Source of the DNA: DASSKW01 sp035690065
Lineage (GTDB): Bacteria; Pseudomonadota; Gammaproteobacteria; Natronospirales; REEB76
DNA length: 35,217 nucleotides
NCBI GenBank assembly: GCA_035690065.1
Contig: DASSKW010000038.1
Location: forward strand, 1-35,217
Direction of reading: 5' to 3'
In this document: positions 20,384-28,813 of the stretch, one piece after another
How the letters are laid out: every line of letters begins with the position of its first letter
How positions within the stretch are numbered: position 1 is the stretch's first letter
Program-made: the position numbers and the translations under genes
Notes under the pieces: model-generated
Databases searched by the model: none
What the model was told of the DNA's origin: nothing
Seen by the model: the letters and a program-made list of their open reading frames with translations, nothing else

Positions 20384-22981
20384 ATGGTACGCAGTATGAG
20401 CTTTACCACTCGTATCCTGTTGGCCTCGACATCATTGGTAGTCGTGGCACTGGCAGCCGCTGCGGCGATTACTTACACGCGCGGCAATCGCATCGCTACG
20501 CATGCGGTCAACGATGCTCTCACGCACAGTCGTGCGGTGCAGCAGAGTTTCCAGACCTTGCGATTTCAGCAGTTGCGCCTGATGTCGCGACTGTTGGCGA
20601 CCGATCCGTATTTCATCAGTTATGTTGCTAACGCGACCGGCAATAATCTTACCGGCGCTGGCGAGGTGGATACGCGTTCGATCCTGGATCTGCTCACCGA
20701 ACGCGAAGGTGAACTCGGTTTCGATTTTGGCATCGTGCTGGATGGCAACGGACATCTGCTGGCCGGGACCGGTGGTATGCAATCCGCGCAACAGGATATG
20801 ACTGGCGTACCGGCGATCGCAGCGGCATTGCAATCGCAGTCGGCCAGCACCGGCTACTGGATACGCGATGGGCGTGCCTACCAGATCGCAGTCGCACCGC
20901 TCGCGAATCGTGATGAATTCCTGGGTTACCTGGTACTGGCGCTGAAAATTGACCAGGGTCTGTTGCAACAGGTTAAACAGGTCAGCGGTGCGGAAGTGGC
21001 AGTGCTGGATACCGGTGGCGGCGGTGTCGTACCGGTAGCGACCACATTGGATGGACCGCAGCTCGATGCGCTCAAGCAAGCACTCTCCAATCTGAAGGAT
21101 GTGCCATCAGGTAAAACTTTCCCGTTGGAACTCAGCGGCGAGCGCTGGCTTGCGTATGCTGACATCCTGGGTAGCACCAATCATGTCGGACTGGCACTGG
21201 CGCTCACCTCTTACGACAGTGCCATGGGTGATTTCCGTGCCATCCTGACCGAGCAACTGATTGCGGCAGTGGTGGCGGCGTTGGTAGCGATCGCGTTGTC
21301 TTTGTGGCTGTCGCCACGACTGGCGCGACCTTTGCGTGAACTGGCGGTTGCGGCACAGGCTGCAGCGCGTGGCGAGTTCAAGCGTCGCTTCGTCCCGCAT
21401 GGCGATGGCGAGATCGCACAATTGACCCAGGCGTTCGATTCCTTGTTGAGCGACTTGCGCGAAAAGAGTGAGATCGAGAACTACATGGCGGATCTGGCGA
21501 AATACCTGCCGGATCCATCTGCCGATCAATCAACTTCACCTGCTGAACTGATGCGTCCCAACCAGTCCGCCACAACCGCGGTGCTGGGGATCGAATTGCG
21601 CGACAACGCCAGCATGCAATCGGCTTCGTCCGAGAAAGCCATAGACCTTTATAATCAGTTTCTGCGTAACGTCGAAGCACCGGCTCGTGCGCAGGGCGGG
21701 CACATCGCCGCGGTCGCAGGCGGGCGAGTCTATATCGTGTTCGATGCTTTCGATGCCGCGACTTCCTTGGTGCGAGCACTCGGGACCGCGACCCACGTGC
21801 GCACGGTAGCCGGCAACCAGGGGCTGGCATTGTGTCTGGCACTGAGCGTCGGCAACGTGATTACTGGGGCGGCGGAATGGACTCTCGGGGCCGCCGGCTG
21901 TCTGGTCGGCGAACCGGTGCGTCAACTCGAAAAACTGTTGCCGGAAGCGACCCCCGGCGTGATCCTGATTACGGCTCAGGTTGAGCGTCTGCTAGCGAAC
22001 CGGCCCGGCGTGAAGATAGAACAGTTGCCGGGTGCGGCGAGCGGCCGCAATGTGTTCACAGTCGAACATGCGGAACAGATCGATGCTCCGCACGGTGATG
22101 AGGACGCGACTGTCATGGCGGCGACACCCCTGGCCGATGTCGAGACTGCGCGCGCGCATCTGTTACCGGGGATGACTCTGGGTGGACGTTACGAGATCTT
22201 GAGCGAGCTTGGTGCCGGTGGCATGGCGGTGGTGTACAAGGCACGTGATCGACAATTGGGCGAGTTCATCGCCTTGAAGACCTTGAAAGCCGACATGGCT
22301 GGTAACCGGATGCTGCTCGATGCGCTGAAAAGCGAGATCCGGCTGGCACGCAAGATCACACATCGCAACGTGTTGCGGACTTACGATTTCGGCGAGATCG
22401 ATAACATCCCATTCATTTCCATGGAATATGTGCGCGGTATGACGCTACGCTACCTGTTGCAGAATCGCGAACAATTACCCGTGGCGGCCGGACTTCGCAT
22501 CATGCGCCAGGTCTGTACTGCGCTGCAGGTCGCGCATGAACAGTCGGTGCTGCATCGCGACATCAAGCCCGAGAACGTGATGCTGGAACCGAGCGGCAAC
22601 GCCAAGCTGATGGATTTCGGCATCGCGAGCGCGATCCGGCGCGGCGATGGCCAGGAACGCGAGAAGACCCTGGTGGGTACGCCGCGCTATGCTCCTCCGG
22701 AACAATTACTGGGCCAACCGGTAGACGAGCGTGCCGATATATATGCCTGTGGTGTGATGATGTATCAGATATTCACCGGCAAATTGCCTTTCAACGACCG
22801 CGACATGGGCCGTCAATCGGAGCTCAAATCCAAAGAGGAATATGTGCGGCCATCTGAACTGGTTCCGAATATTTCCAGGGAAGTGGAAGCGGTGATCGTG
22901 GCCTGCCTCAAGGCGGATCGCGAACTGCGCCCACGCAGTGCCGAAGTACTTTTGGCAATGTTGGAGGGAATCCGTGTCTAA
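20384..22981 (+). CDS. transmembrane receptor Ser/Thr kinase with HAMP and degenerate cyclase-like domain
   Basis: 865 residues. TM1 (about 10-30), an extracytoplasmic sensor of Cache type (about 31-288), TM2 (about 292-313), HAMP (about 314-362), a class III cyclase-homology domain (about 395-560) and a C-terminal Hanks-type kinase (about 598-862). The kinase is intact: GAGGMA loop at 610-615, Lys632, HRD at 724-726 with KPEN, DFG at 744-746, GTPRYAPPEQ. The cyclase-like domain lacks both metal-binding Asp positions: AVLGIELRDN has Glu404 where FADIRGFT has Asp, and GGHIAAVAGGRVYIVF has Gly where GDAVMAVF has Asp; it is therefore probably non-catalytic. The kinase sits at the C-terminus on the cytoplasmic side, unlike PknB. 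It likely phosphorylates cytoplasmic targets in response to a periplasmic cue. Neighbours are a cupredoxin upstream and a beta-barrel downstream (8-nt overlap). Confidence 0.9.
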   Translation: MVRSMSFTTRILLASTSLVVVALAAAAAITYTRGNRIATHAVNDALTHSRAVQQSFQTLRFQQLRLMSRLLATDPYFISYVANATGNNLTGAGEVDTRSILDLLTEREGELGFDFGIVLDGNGHLLAGTGGMQSAQQDMTGVPAIAAALQSQSASTGYWIRDGRAYQIAVAPLANRDEFLGYLVLALKIDQGLLQQVKQVSGAEVAVLDTGGGGVVPVATTLDGPQLDALKQALSNLKDVPSGKTFPLELSGERWLAYADILGSTNHVGLALALTSYDSAMGDFRAILTEQLIAAVVAALVAIALSLWLSPRLARPLRELAVAAQAAARGEFKRRFVPHGDGEIAQLTQAFDSLLSDLREKSEIENYMADLAKYLPDPSADQSTSPAELMRPNQSATTAVLGIELRDNASMQSASSEKAIDLYNQFLRNVEAPARAQGGHIAAVAGGRVYIVFDAFDAATSLVRALGTATHVRTVAGNQGLALCLALSVGNVITGAAEWTLGAAGCLVGEPVRQLEKLLPEATPGVILITAQVERLLANRPGVKIEQLPGAASGRNVFTVEHAEQIDAPHGDEDATVMAATPLADVETARAHLLPGMTLGGRYEILSELGAGGMAVVYKARDRQLGEFIALKTLKADMAGNRMLLDALKSEIRLARKITHRNVLRTYDFGEIDNIPFISMEYVRGMTLRYLLQNREQLPVAAGLRIMRQVCTALQVAHEQSVLHRDIKPENVMLEPSGNAKLMDFGIASAIRRGDGQEREKTLVGTPRYAPPEQLLGQPVDERADIYACGVMMYQIFTGKLPFNDRDMGRQSELKSKEEYVRPSELVPNISREVEAVIVACLKADRELRPRSAEVLLAMLEGIRV

Positions 22982-24065
22982 GAAAGGATTGCGATACACC
23001 GCTATTGCAGCTGGTTGCGGACTCTGGTTGTTGGGTATCTGTATTGCACAAGCAGACGATCTGGATCTCAGCGTGGAACCCGCTGTCAATCCGGTCGCCT
23101 GGTCCGGTGACTGGTTGGTGCGAGGCGATGTGGTACGCAGTGCCCCGGGCGGTGATCATCTGACCCGCCTGTGGACCCGCCTGCGCTACGGCCCGACCTG
23201 GCAGATCGACGACCAATGGACCCTGGGTGGTGCCTTGCGGGTGGATGAAAGTACCGTCGGCAACGACGAGATACTTCAGAACAACGACAATGAACGGAGT
23301 CGCGATCTGGCGCTGGATTCGCTGTTTCTGTCTTATGCTCCGACTCAGAACGACAAGTTGTTGTTTGGCAAGACTGTTTTTCCATTCGTGTTGTCGCGCA
23401 TGTTGTGGGATCCGGACCTGCGTCCCGCCGGTATCTCGTATATGCACGAGATATCATTCGGCGACGAGGATATGTTCCGTATCACCGGCGGTGGATTTCG
23501 CGGCGAACAGATGTTCGGTGACCAGTCGCGGATCGTGGCGCTGCAACTTGGTCTGACTCTGCATCAGACTTCGCTCGTGTCGCCGGAGTTCATTCTCACC
23601 GGTTTGCGCTTCAGCAACCTGGACGCGCTGGTTGCGGCGGGGCTGGACCGAGACAACGAGACTGTCAATGGCCATTTCGCCGACGATTACGCACTGCTGG
23701 ATGCCCAGTTCATCCTGCATATCAATACGGTATTGCCGATGCGGCTGCTGGTCGATGTGGATCGTAACGTAAAGACAAGCGACTTGGATAAGGCCGGCCG
23801 ACTCGAGTTCGCAGTCGGCAATAGTTTCAGGGCACGAGGACAGGAAGTCGGCATCGCGATGCAACGCATGCAGCGCGAGGCGGTGCTGGGCGCATTCAAC
23901 GATGACGATTGGTGGTTTCATGCCGGTACCCGGGGCACTATGTTGTGGTGGGCATACGGCATCACCGATCAGGTGCGCTTCCGCGCCGCGTTCTTCCGGG
24001 AGCGCCCCGACTGGGACAGCTACAGTACACGGCGCCTGTTGCTCGACTTGCAGTGGACCTTGTAA
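22974..24065 (+). CDS. putative outer-membrane beta-barrel protein
   Basis: 363 residues starting at GTG 22974, inside the end of the kinase gene and preceded by GGAGGG. A signal peptide (KKGLRYTAIAAGCGLWLLGICIAQA) is followed by a mature part of alternating amphipathic strands with aromatic girdle residues (LRYGPTWQIDDQWTLGGALRVDE, LLFGKTVFPFVLSRMLWDPDLRP, FHAGTRGTMLWWAYGITDQVRFRAAFF) and a C-terminal strand RRLLLDLQWTL, typical of 14-18-stranded porin-like barrels. No closer family is recognised. Overlap with the kinase gene implies translational coupling and matched expression, so it may be part of the same sensing or transport unit, for example a channel whose status or substrate is sensed. 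A weak hairpin terminator follows at 24134-24150. Confidence 0.75.
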   Translation: MSKKGLRYTAIAAGCGLWLLGICIAQADDLDLSVEPAVNPVAWSGDWLVRGDVVRSAPGGDHLTRLWTRLRYGPTWQIDDQWTLGGALRVDESTVGNDEILQNNDNERSRDLALDSLFLSYAPTQNDKLLFGKTVFPFVLSRMLWDPDLRPAGISYMHEISFGDEDMFRITGGGFRGEQMFGDQSRIVALQLGLTLHQTSLVSPEFILTGLRFSNLDALVAAGLDRDNETVNGHFADDYALLDAQFILHINTVLPMRLLVDVDRNVKTSDLDKAGRLEFAVGNSFRARGQEVGIAMQRMQREAVLGAFNDDDWWFHAGTRGTMLWWAYGITDQVRFRAAFFRERPDWDSYSTRRLLLDLQWTL

Positions 24066-24112
24066 TACCACAGTCGCGATGTTCATATCGCCGCTGTCGG
24101 TCAGCTCCGATA

Positions 24113-24124
24113 CAGTTTAAACTG
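24113..24124. promoter_or_regulatory. 12-bp palindrome upstream of the NYN gene
   Basis: CAGTTTAAACTG is a perfect 12-bp self-complementary site 40 nt before the NYN-domain gene and 48 nt after the beta-barrel stop. It could be an operator half-site pair; no regulator gene is adjacent. Confidence 0.3.
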
Positions 24125-24133
24125 ACAGATGAG

Positions 24134-24150
24134 CCGCAAGCGCGGTTTTT
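24134..24150 (+). terminator. weak terminator after the cupredoxin-kinase operon
   Basis: CCGC (24134-24137) pairs with GCGG (24142-24145) around AAGC and is followed by five T residues. The stem is short (extendable by G-T and A-T pairs), so termination is probably partial. It ends only 13 nt before the NYN gene start. Confidence 0.5.
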
Positions 24151-24163
24151 CAGGTGATCCCTA

Positions 24164-24988
24164 ATGGTCGATAAATCAGCTACGCATAATATGGCCGTGT
24201 TCTGTGACTTTGAGAATGTCGCGCTGGGTGTGCGCGATGCCAAGTACGCTGCGTTCGATATCCGCAAGGTGCTGGAGCGGCTGTTGCTGAAAGGCAATAT
24301 CGTGGTCAAGAAGGCCTATTGCGACTGGGAACGCTACAAGGAATTCAAACCCGGGATGCACGAAGCGTCGTTCGAATTGATCGAGATCCCGCATGTGCGC
24401 CAATCCGGCAAGAACTCCGCCGACATCCGCATGGTGGTGGACGCGCTCGATCTCTGTTACACCAAATCACATGTGGACAGTTTCGTGATCGTGAGCGGTG
24501 ATTCGGATTTCTCGCCGCTGGTCAGCAAGCTTCGTGAGAACAACAAGCTGGTGATCGGCGTCGGCGTCAAGAGTTCCACCTCCGATCTGCTGATCTCGAA
24601 CTGCGATGAATTTATCTATTACGACGATCTGGTTCGCGGCGCCGAGAAGCCACGTAAACGCAAGCGCAGGTCCTCATCTGCTGGCGCCGCCAAGTCTGCG
24701 GAAAAAAAGACACCGCGCCCGGAAACCGACAAGCGCCAGGAAGCGTTTGATCTGGTACTGGAGACTGTGGAAGACCTGTTCGGGGAACGCGGCGAGGAAG
24801 ACAAGGTCTGGGGTTCGATGGTCAAGCAGGCATTGAAGCGCCGCAAACCCGGATTCAATGAGGCTTACCATGGCTTCCGCAGTTTCGGGCAATTGCTGGA
24901 AGAAGCCGAGTCCAAAGGACTGCTGACGCTGCAGCGCGACGAAAAATCCGGCAGTTACATCATCAAGAGTTACAGTGCGGAAGATTGA
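24164..24988 (+). CDS. NYN domain RNase (LabA/DUF88-like) with OST-HTH/LOTUS-like C-terminus
   Basis: 274 residues. The N-terminal NYN domain (about 8-155, PIN-like) keeps the acidic metal-binding set: Asp15 in VFCDFENVA, the Asp residues of NSADIRMVVDALDL, and SGDSDFSPLV, followed by CDEFIYYDDL. A basic Lys/Arg/Ser-rich linker (about 160-190) leads to an OST-HTH/LOTUS-like winged helix (about 195-272; KVWGSMVKQALKRRKPGFNEAYHGFRSFGQLLEEAESKGLL and SGSYIIKS). NYN proteins of this layout are putative metal-dependent RNases, and LOTUS domains bind RNA or recruit helicases; substrates are unknown. ATG 24164 has AGGTGA upstream. The ParB-like gene starts 41 nt after its stop, and the pair may be co-transcribed. 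Confidence 0.9.
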   Translation: MVDKSATHNMAVFCDFENVALGVRDAKYAAFDIRKVLERLLLKGNIVVKKAYCDWERYKEFKPGMHEASFELIEIPHVRQSGKNSADIRMVVDALDLCYTKSHVDSFVIVSGDSDFSPLVSKLRENNKLVIGVGVKSSTSDLLISNCDEFIYYDDLVRGAEKPRKRKRRSSSAGAAKSAEKKTPRPETDKRQEAFDLVLETVEDLFGERGEEDKVWGSMVKQALKRRKPGFNEAYHGFRSFGQLLEEAESKGLLTLQRDEKSGSYIIKSYSAED

Positions 24989-25028
24989 GCCGGGGCGCTC
25001 GAAACCAGTATCGCCAGGAGTCCGAGGT

Positions 25029-26030
25029 ATGCCGACCGCACGCAGGAAAAAAACAAACTCGGCCAGGGCGACTGCCGCGCGCAAGCGACTGGTGGTGAGC
25101 AAGACCCGGCGCGGACTCGATGCCGGCGATATCGTGCTGGCGATGGACGCACCTCCGCTGGCTGACTTGTGCCACGAAGTACAGAAGGTGGGTGGTATCG
25201 CGATTGGCGGGTATCGCGAACCTCTGTCGGGGCGGCCGGTGCTGCTCGCGACCTTGCCGATCACCGCGGTACAACCGACTCCGTTCCAGCGCGATCTGTC
25301 ACCAACCCATACCAGGCGGCTGGCGCAGAAGATCGAAGAGAGCGGTTCATTCCTCGATCCGATCATCGTGGTACGCGGCGAAGACGGGCTGTTGTGGACG
25401 CCGAACGGCCGTCACCGGCTGGCAGCAGCGAAAGTGCTGGGATTGAAACTGATCAGCGCGCTGGTGTCGCCGGACGAGCAGCTCGCGTTCCGCATCCTGG
25501 CGCTCAATACCGAGAAAGCCCATAACCTCAAGGACCGTGCGTTGGAAGTGATTCGCATGGCACGTAATCTGGCCAGGCGCAGACCACGGGCGAAGGAAAG
25601 TGAATACAGCGCGGAGTTCGAGGCGCCGGAATTTCTTACCCTGGGGATACTGTACGCAGAAGACAAACGCTTCGCCGGTGGCGCGTATAGCTCCTTCCTG
25701 AAGAAAGTGGATCGTTTCGGTGAACGTACGCTGCCGGCCAGTCTGCGCCAGCGCGAAGCGTATGCGGCACGACTGCGGCAGATCGATGCGCAGGTCAAGA
25801 AGATTGTGGTGAAATTACAGGCACGCGGTTTCAAATCACCCTATCTGCGCAACTATGTGGTCGCACGTATCAATCCGGTGCGCTGGGTGCGCCTGAAGAA
25901 AGGCGACAACAAGCCGCCGATGGAGATGGCAGCAGCGCTTACCCGGATGGCCGCGGCGGCGCGTACTTTCGACGTGGCGTCGGTGAAAGCGAGCGATCTC
26001 GCCATCGTCGCGGCGATGTCATCGGATTGA
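25029..26030 (+). CDS. stand-alone ParB/Spo0J-like nuclease-fold protein
   Basis: About 333 residues. A basic N-terminal extension rich in Arg/Lys/Ala precedes a ParB-like N-terminal domain (LPITAVQPTPFQRDLSPTHTRRLAQKIEESGSFLDPIIVV with the nucleotide-box motif TPNGRHRLAAAKVLG, about residues 78-145). A helical region follows, with LALNTEKAHNLKDRALEVIRM and a C-terminal stretch that ends AAMSSD. There is no parA partner, so it is probably not the chromosomal ParB; many such orphans are of unknown function and could be DNA-binding CTP switches or nucleases. ATG 25029 has AGGAG 8 nt upstream, which decides it over the earlier in-frame start at 24975. It follows the NYN RNase on the same strand. 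Confidence 0.85.
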   Translation: MPTARRKKTNSARATAARKRLVVSKTRRGLDAGDIVLAMDAPPLADLCHEVQKVGGIAIGGYREPLSGRPVLLATLPITAVQPTPFQRDLSPTHTRRLAQKIEESGSFLDPIIVVRGEDGLLWTPNGRHRLAAAKVLGLKLISALVSPDEQLAFRILALNTEKAHNLKDRALEVIRMARNLARRRPRAKESEYSAEFEAPEFLTLGILYAEDKRFAGGAYSSFLKKVDRFGERTLPASLRQREAYAARLRQIDAQVKKIVVKLQARGFKSPYLRNYVVARINPVRWVRLKKGDNKPPMEMAAALTRMAAAARTFDVASVKASDLAIVAAMSSD

Positions 26031-26058
26031 TAAGAGGACTGGCCGGCCCAACCGGGGC

Positions 26059-26664
26059 TCATTCGCTGCTTGCAGATTCGACGATGCGCTGCAATTCCTC
26101 CGGCGATGGTGCGCTCTGCCGCACGTGTATCTGACCTTGCCGGTCTTTCCATACCAGTCCCGGTGTACCGAGGATGCCAAAATTCTGCGCCAGCTTGAAA
26201 TGCATCATCAGTTTTAAACGCATGGAAAAATCCAGGCTGGCAAGCGGCTGGATGCCACCGCCTTTGCTGCCATCCGGATTCTGGCCCCACAGACGTTCGT
26301 TCCGACGCAAGGCTGCTGCTGGATCGGCAGCTTCCAGGATTGCAGCAGCCTTATAAGGGCTGCTGTCCGAGATGATCCCGAGCAGGATGTAGCGCACCTG
26401 CACGCCATGTGAGTACTCCGCCTGCATCTCACTCCACAACTGGTGGCAGTAGCCACAGTTCGGATCGACGAATTCATACAACACGTGTCGTGGTTTGACC
26501 GGGCCCTGGGCGATCCAGTCGACGGTTTCGAGCTGCTGCCAATACGGCTGCAACACATTCTGGCTCAGTTCCTGTGCAGACGCAGTACCTGCGCAAGTCG
26601 ATAACCCGATCGTCAGGATGGCCGCAAGCAGTTGCAGGTATGCATGTTTCAGACGGGTTCGCAT
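26059..26664 (-). CDS. periplasmic thiol:disulfide interchange protein, DsbG-like
   Basis: About 201 residues from ATG 26664, with GGAG 6 nt upstream. A signal peptide ends at TASA (about residue 30). The mature part is a thioredoxin-like domain: the active-site motif CGYC in YEFVDPNCGYCHQLW, a helical insertion (AAAILEAADPAAALRRNERLWG) and the cis-Pro loop GTPGLVW. The N-terminal dimerisation domain of DsbC/DsbG seems shortened to about 20 residues, so the protein is closer to the single-domain DsbG-like group. It probably catalyses disulfide reduction or isomerisation in the periplasm. It converges on the ParB-like gene and is divergent from the S9 peptidase gene, with a 140-nt shared upstream region. 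Confidence 0.88.
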   Translation of the reverse strand: MRTRLKHAYLQLLAAILTIGLSTCAGTASAQELSQNVLQPYWQQLETVDWIAQGPVKPRHVLYEFVDPNCGYCHQLWSEMQAEYSHGVQVRYILLGIISDSSPYKAAAILEAADPAAALRRNERLWGQNPDGSKGGGIQPLASLDFSMRLKLMMHFKLAQNFGILGTPGLVWKDRQGQIHVRQSAPSPEELQRIVESASSE

Positions 26665-26803
26665 CGGGTACTCCGGCACGGGGCTTCAGGCTGCATGGTA
26701 CATGTGACCGGCAGGGAGGGTTAAATGTTTTATCGAGAGCCCGTTTCCAGCCCAAATGGACTTGCTGATATAGTGTGACCCCCATCTGCGAGGACTGCTG
26801 CCG

Positions 26804-28792
26804 ATGAAATCGCACGTATTGCTGGCTGGTATCGTTTTTCCCTTATTGAGCTGTTCCTTATATGCCGCCGACACGCAGTCGGCTGCTGGCTTTCAACTCG
26901 ACGACTTGCAGAAACTGGCAAGTATCGGTAATCCACAGCTTGCGCCTGACGGCAAGCAGATCGCGGTGATCGTGTCGCGTCCGGACTGGAAAGACGACAA
27001 GAACAAGTCCGAGATCGAACTGGTGGACGTAGCCAGCGGCACGGCCCGCGCGGTGACCTATGACCGGGAAGGGCTGGATTCACCACGCTGGTCACCGGAT
27101 GGCACGCACCTCGCATTTCTGGCAAAAGATACTGATACCAAGCAGGCACAGATATTCGTCATGTCGATGGCCGGTGGCGATCCGGTGCGCGTCACCGACA
27201 ACAAGCAAGGCGTGGATGAATTCACCTGGAGTCCGGACGGCAAGCAGATCGCATTCGTCGCGCAGGATCCGCCGATCAACGAGAAAGCCGTCAAGGCGCA
27301 CGATGATGTATTTCATGTCACCGACGGCAACTTTCAGTTGCGTGCTGCTGTGGCACCCTGGCACTTGTGGATAGTGGCGAGTACTGGCGGTGCTGAAAAA
27401 CAATTGACCCACGGCGACTTCAGCCTGCAGACCGACCAGCAAGGCGCGACCCCGCTGGTCTGGAGTCATGATGGCAAGCATATCGTGTTCACCAAATTTC
27501 CGAATCCTTACTGGGGCCCTTCGTTTCATTCGGTGATCGCGGAGGTGGATGTCGCGGGAGGCGGACCCCGTACCCTGGTCCCGGCACAGACTTCCGCCGG
27601 CTTTGCCTATGCACCGGATGACGATACGTTTGCCTTCCTGCGTCCGCGCGACGGCGATCAGAACAACGGCAACGCTGTGTACGTACATGTGGACGGCAAG
27701 ACCCGTGATGCGACTGCGGCCCAGGCCCGGAACTTCGATACCTTCGCCTGGTTACCGAAGGACGGCGGTTTGTTGCTGACCGGCGAAGACGGGACCCGTT
27801 CGGTGATATGGCAACAGGGTTTGCATGGTCCGGCACGAGCGCTGGATACCGGTGAGGTCAATATCGGTTCCGATACCAGCGTATCCCGGAACGGGGTCAT
27901 CGCATTTACCGGCAGCACCGCCACGCATCCCGATGAGTTGTATGTGATGGATTCGGTCACCGCGAAGCCACGTCGTTTGACTGATCTGAATGCGTTCGTG
28001 GATAAATTGAAACTCGGGCGCACTGAAACCTTGAACTGGCAAGGGCCGGATGGATTCGGTGAAGACGGTGTGTTGACCTATCCGGTCGGTTACCAGCAGG
28101 GCCACAAATATCCATTGGTGCTGGTGATCCATGGCGGCCCGGAAGGCGCGTCCACGGTCCGCTTCTCGCCGTTGCCACAATTGCTGGCAGCAGCAGGTTT
28201 CCTGGTGTTCCAACCGAACTATCGCGGCAGCATCAATCTGGGTGATAAATACCAGCATGCCATCTATCGCGATACCGGCGCCGGTCCTGGCAAGGATGTG
28301 ATGGCGGGCCTGGCCGCGGTGGAAAAACTCGGAATAGTGGATGCCAAGCGCATCGGGGTATCGGGTTGGTCGTACGGGGGGTACATGACCACCTGGCTGA
28401 CCGGCCACTATCCGAAAATCTGGCAAGCTGCGGTGTCGGGTGCTGCACTCACCGACTGGGTCATGGATTACACCGTCGCGTATTATCAGACTGGCGATCT
28501 GTATTTCTTCGGCGGGTCACCCTGGACGGCAAAGTACTGGGACATCTGGCGCGAGCAATCGCCGATCAGCGCAGCACGCAATGTGAAAGCGCCAACGCTC
28601 ATCATGGGCGACGTCGGCGACCCCAACGTACCGCTGGTGAACAGTTACGAGTGGTATCACGCTTTGCGCGACAATGGCGTCGAAGTACAGTTCTACGCTT
28701 ATCCGGCCGACACGCACTTCCCGCACGACATCGTTCGCACCACCGATGTCTATCGGCGCTGGGTTGGTTGGATGAAACAGCATCTCGGATAG
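26804..28792 (+). CDS. secreted S9 family peptidase (DPP/acylaminoacyl-peptidase-like)
   Basis: 662 residues. A signal peptide (MKSHVLLAGIVFPLLSCSLYA) precedes a TolB-like propeller with repeated WSPDGxxxAF blades (SPRWSPDGTHLAFLA, FTWSPDGKQIAFVA) over about residues 30-390, then the alpha/beta-hydrolase catalytic domain. Ser523 sits in GVSGWSYGGYMTTW, the Asp in LIMGDVGDPNVPL and the His in YPADTHFPHD. This is the layout of bacterial S9C-type peptidases that release dipeptides or acylated residues. GAGGA lies upstream of the ATG. It is a second exported S9 enzyme next to the S9A oligopeptidase at 10943. It converges on the FecR gene. Confidence 0.94.
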   Translation: MKSHVLLAGIVFPLLSCSLYAADTQSAAGFQLDDLQKLASIGNPQLAPDGKQIAVIVSRPDWKDDKNKSEIELVDVASGTARAVTYDREGLDSPRWSPDGTHLAFLAKDTDTKQAQIFVMSMAGGDPVRVTDNKQGVDEFTWSPDGKQIAFVAQDPPINEKAVKAHDDVFHVTDGNFQLRAAVAPWHLWIVASTGGAEKQLTHGDFSLQTDQQGATPLVWSHDGKHIVFTKFPNPYWGPSFHSVIAEVDVAGGGPRTLVPAQTSAGFAYAPDDDTFAFLRPRDGDQNNGNAVYVHVDGKTRDATAAQARNFDTFAWLPKDGGLLLTGEDGTRSVIWQQGLHGPARALDTGEVNIGSDTSVSRNGVIAFTGSTATHPDELYVMDSVTAKPRRLTDLNAFVDKLKLGRTETLNWQGPDGFGEDGVLTYPVGYQQGHKYPLVLVIHGGPEGASTVRFSPLPQLLAAAGFLVFQPNYRGSINLGDKYQHAIYRDTGAGPGKDVMAGLAAVEKLGIVDAKRIGVSGWSYGGYMTTWLTGHYPKIWQAAVSGAALTDWVMDYTVAYYQTGDLYFFGGSPWTAKYWDIWREQSPISAARNVKAPTLIMGDVGDPNVPLVNSYEWYHALRDNGVEVQFYAYPADTHFPHDIVRTTDVYRRWVGWMKQHLG

Positions 28793-28813
28793 CACGAGAT
28801 GCCAGCCCCGATC

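Noticed and set aside
25029..26030. Chromosome-partitioning ParB of a parABS system
   Set aside because: No parA next to it and no parS-like sites noticed; called a stand-alone ParB-like protein instead.
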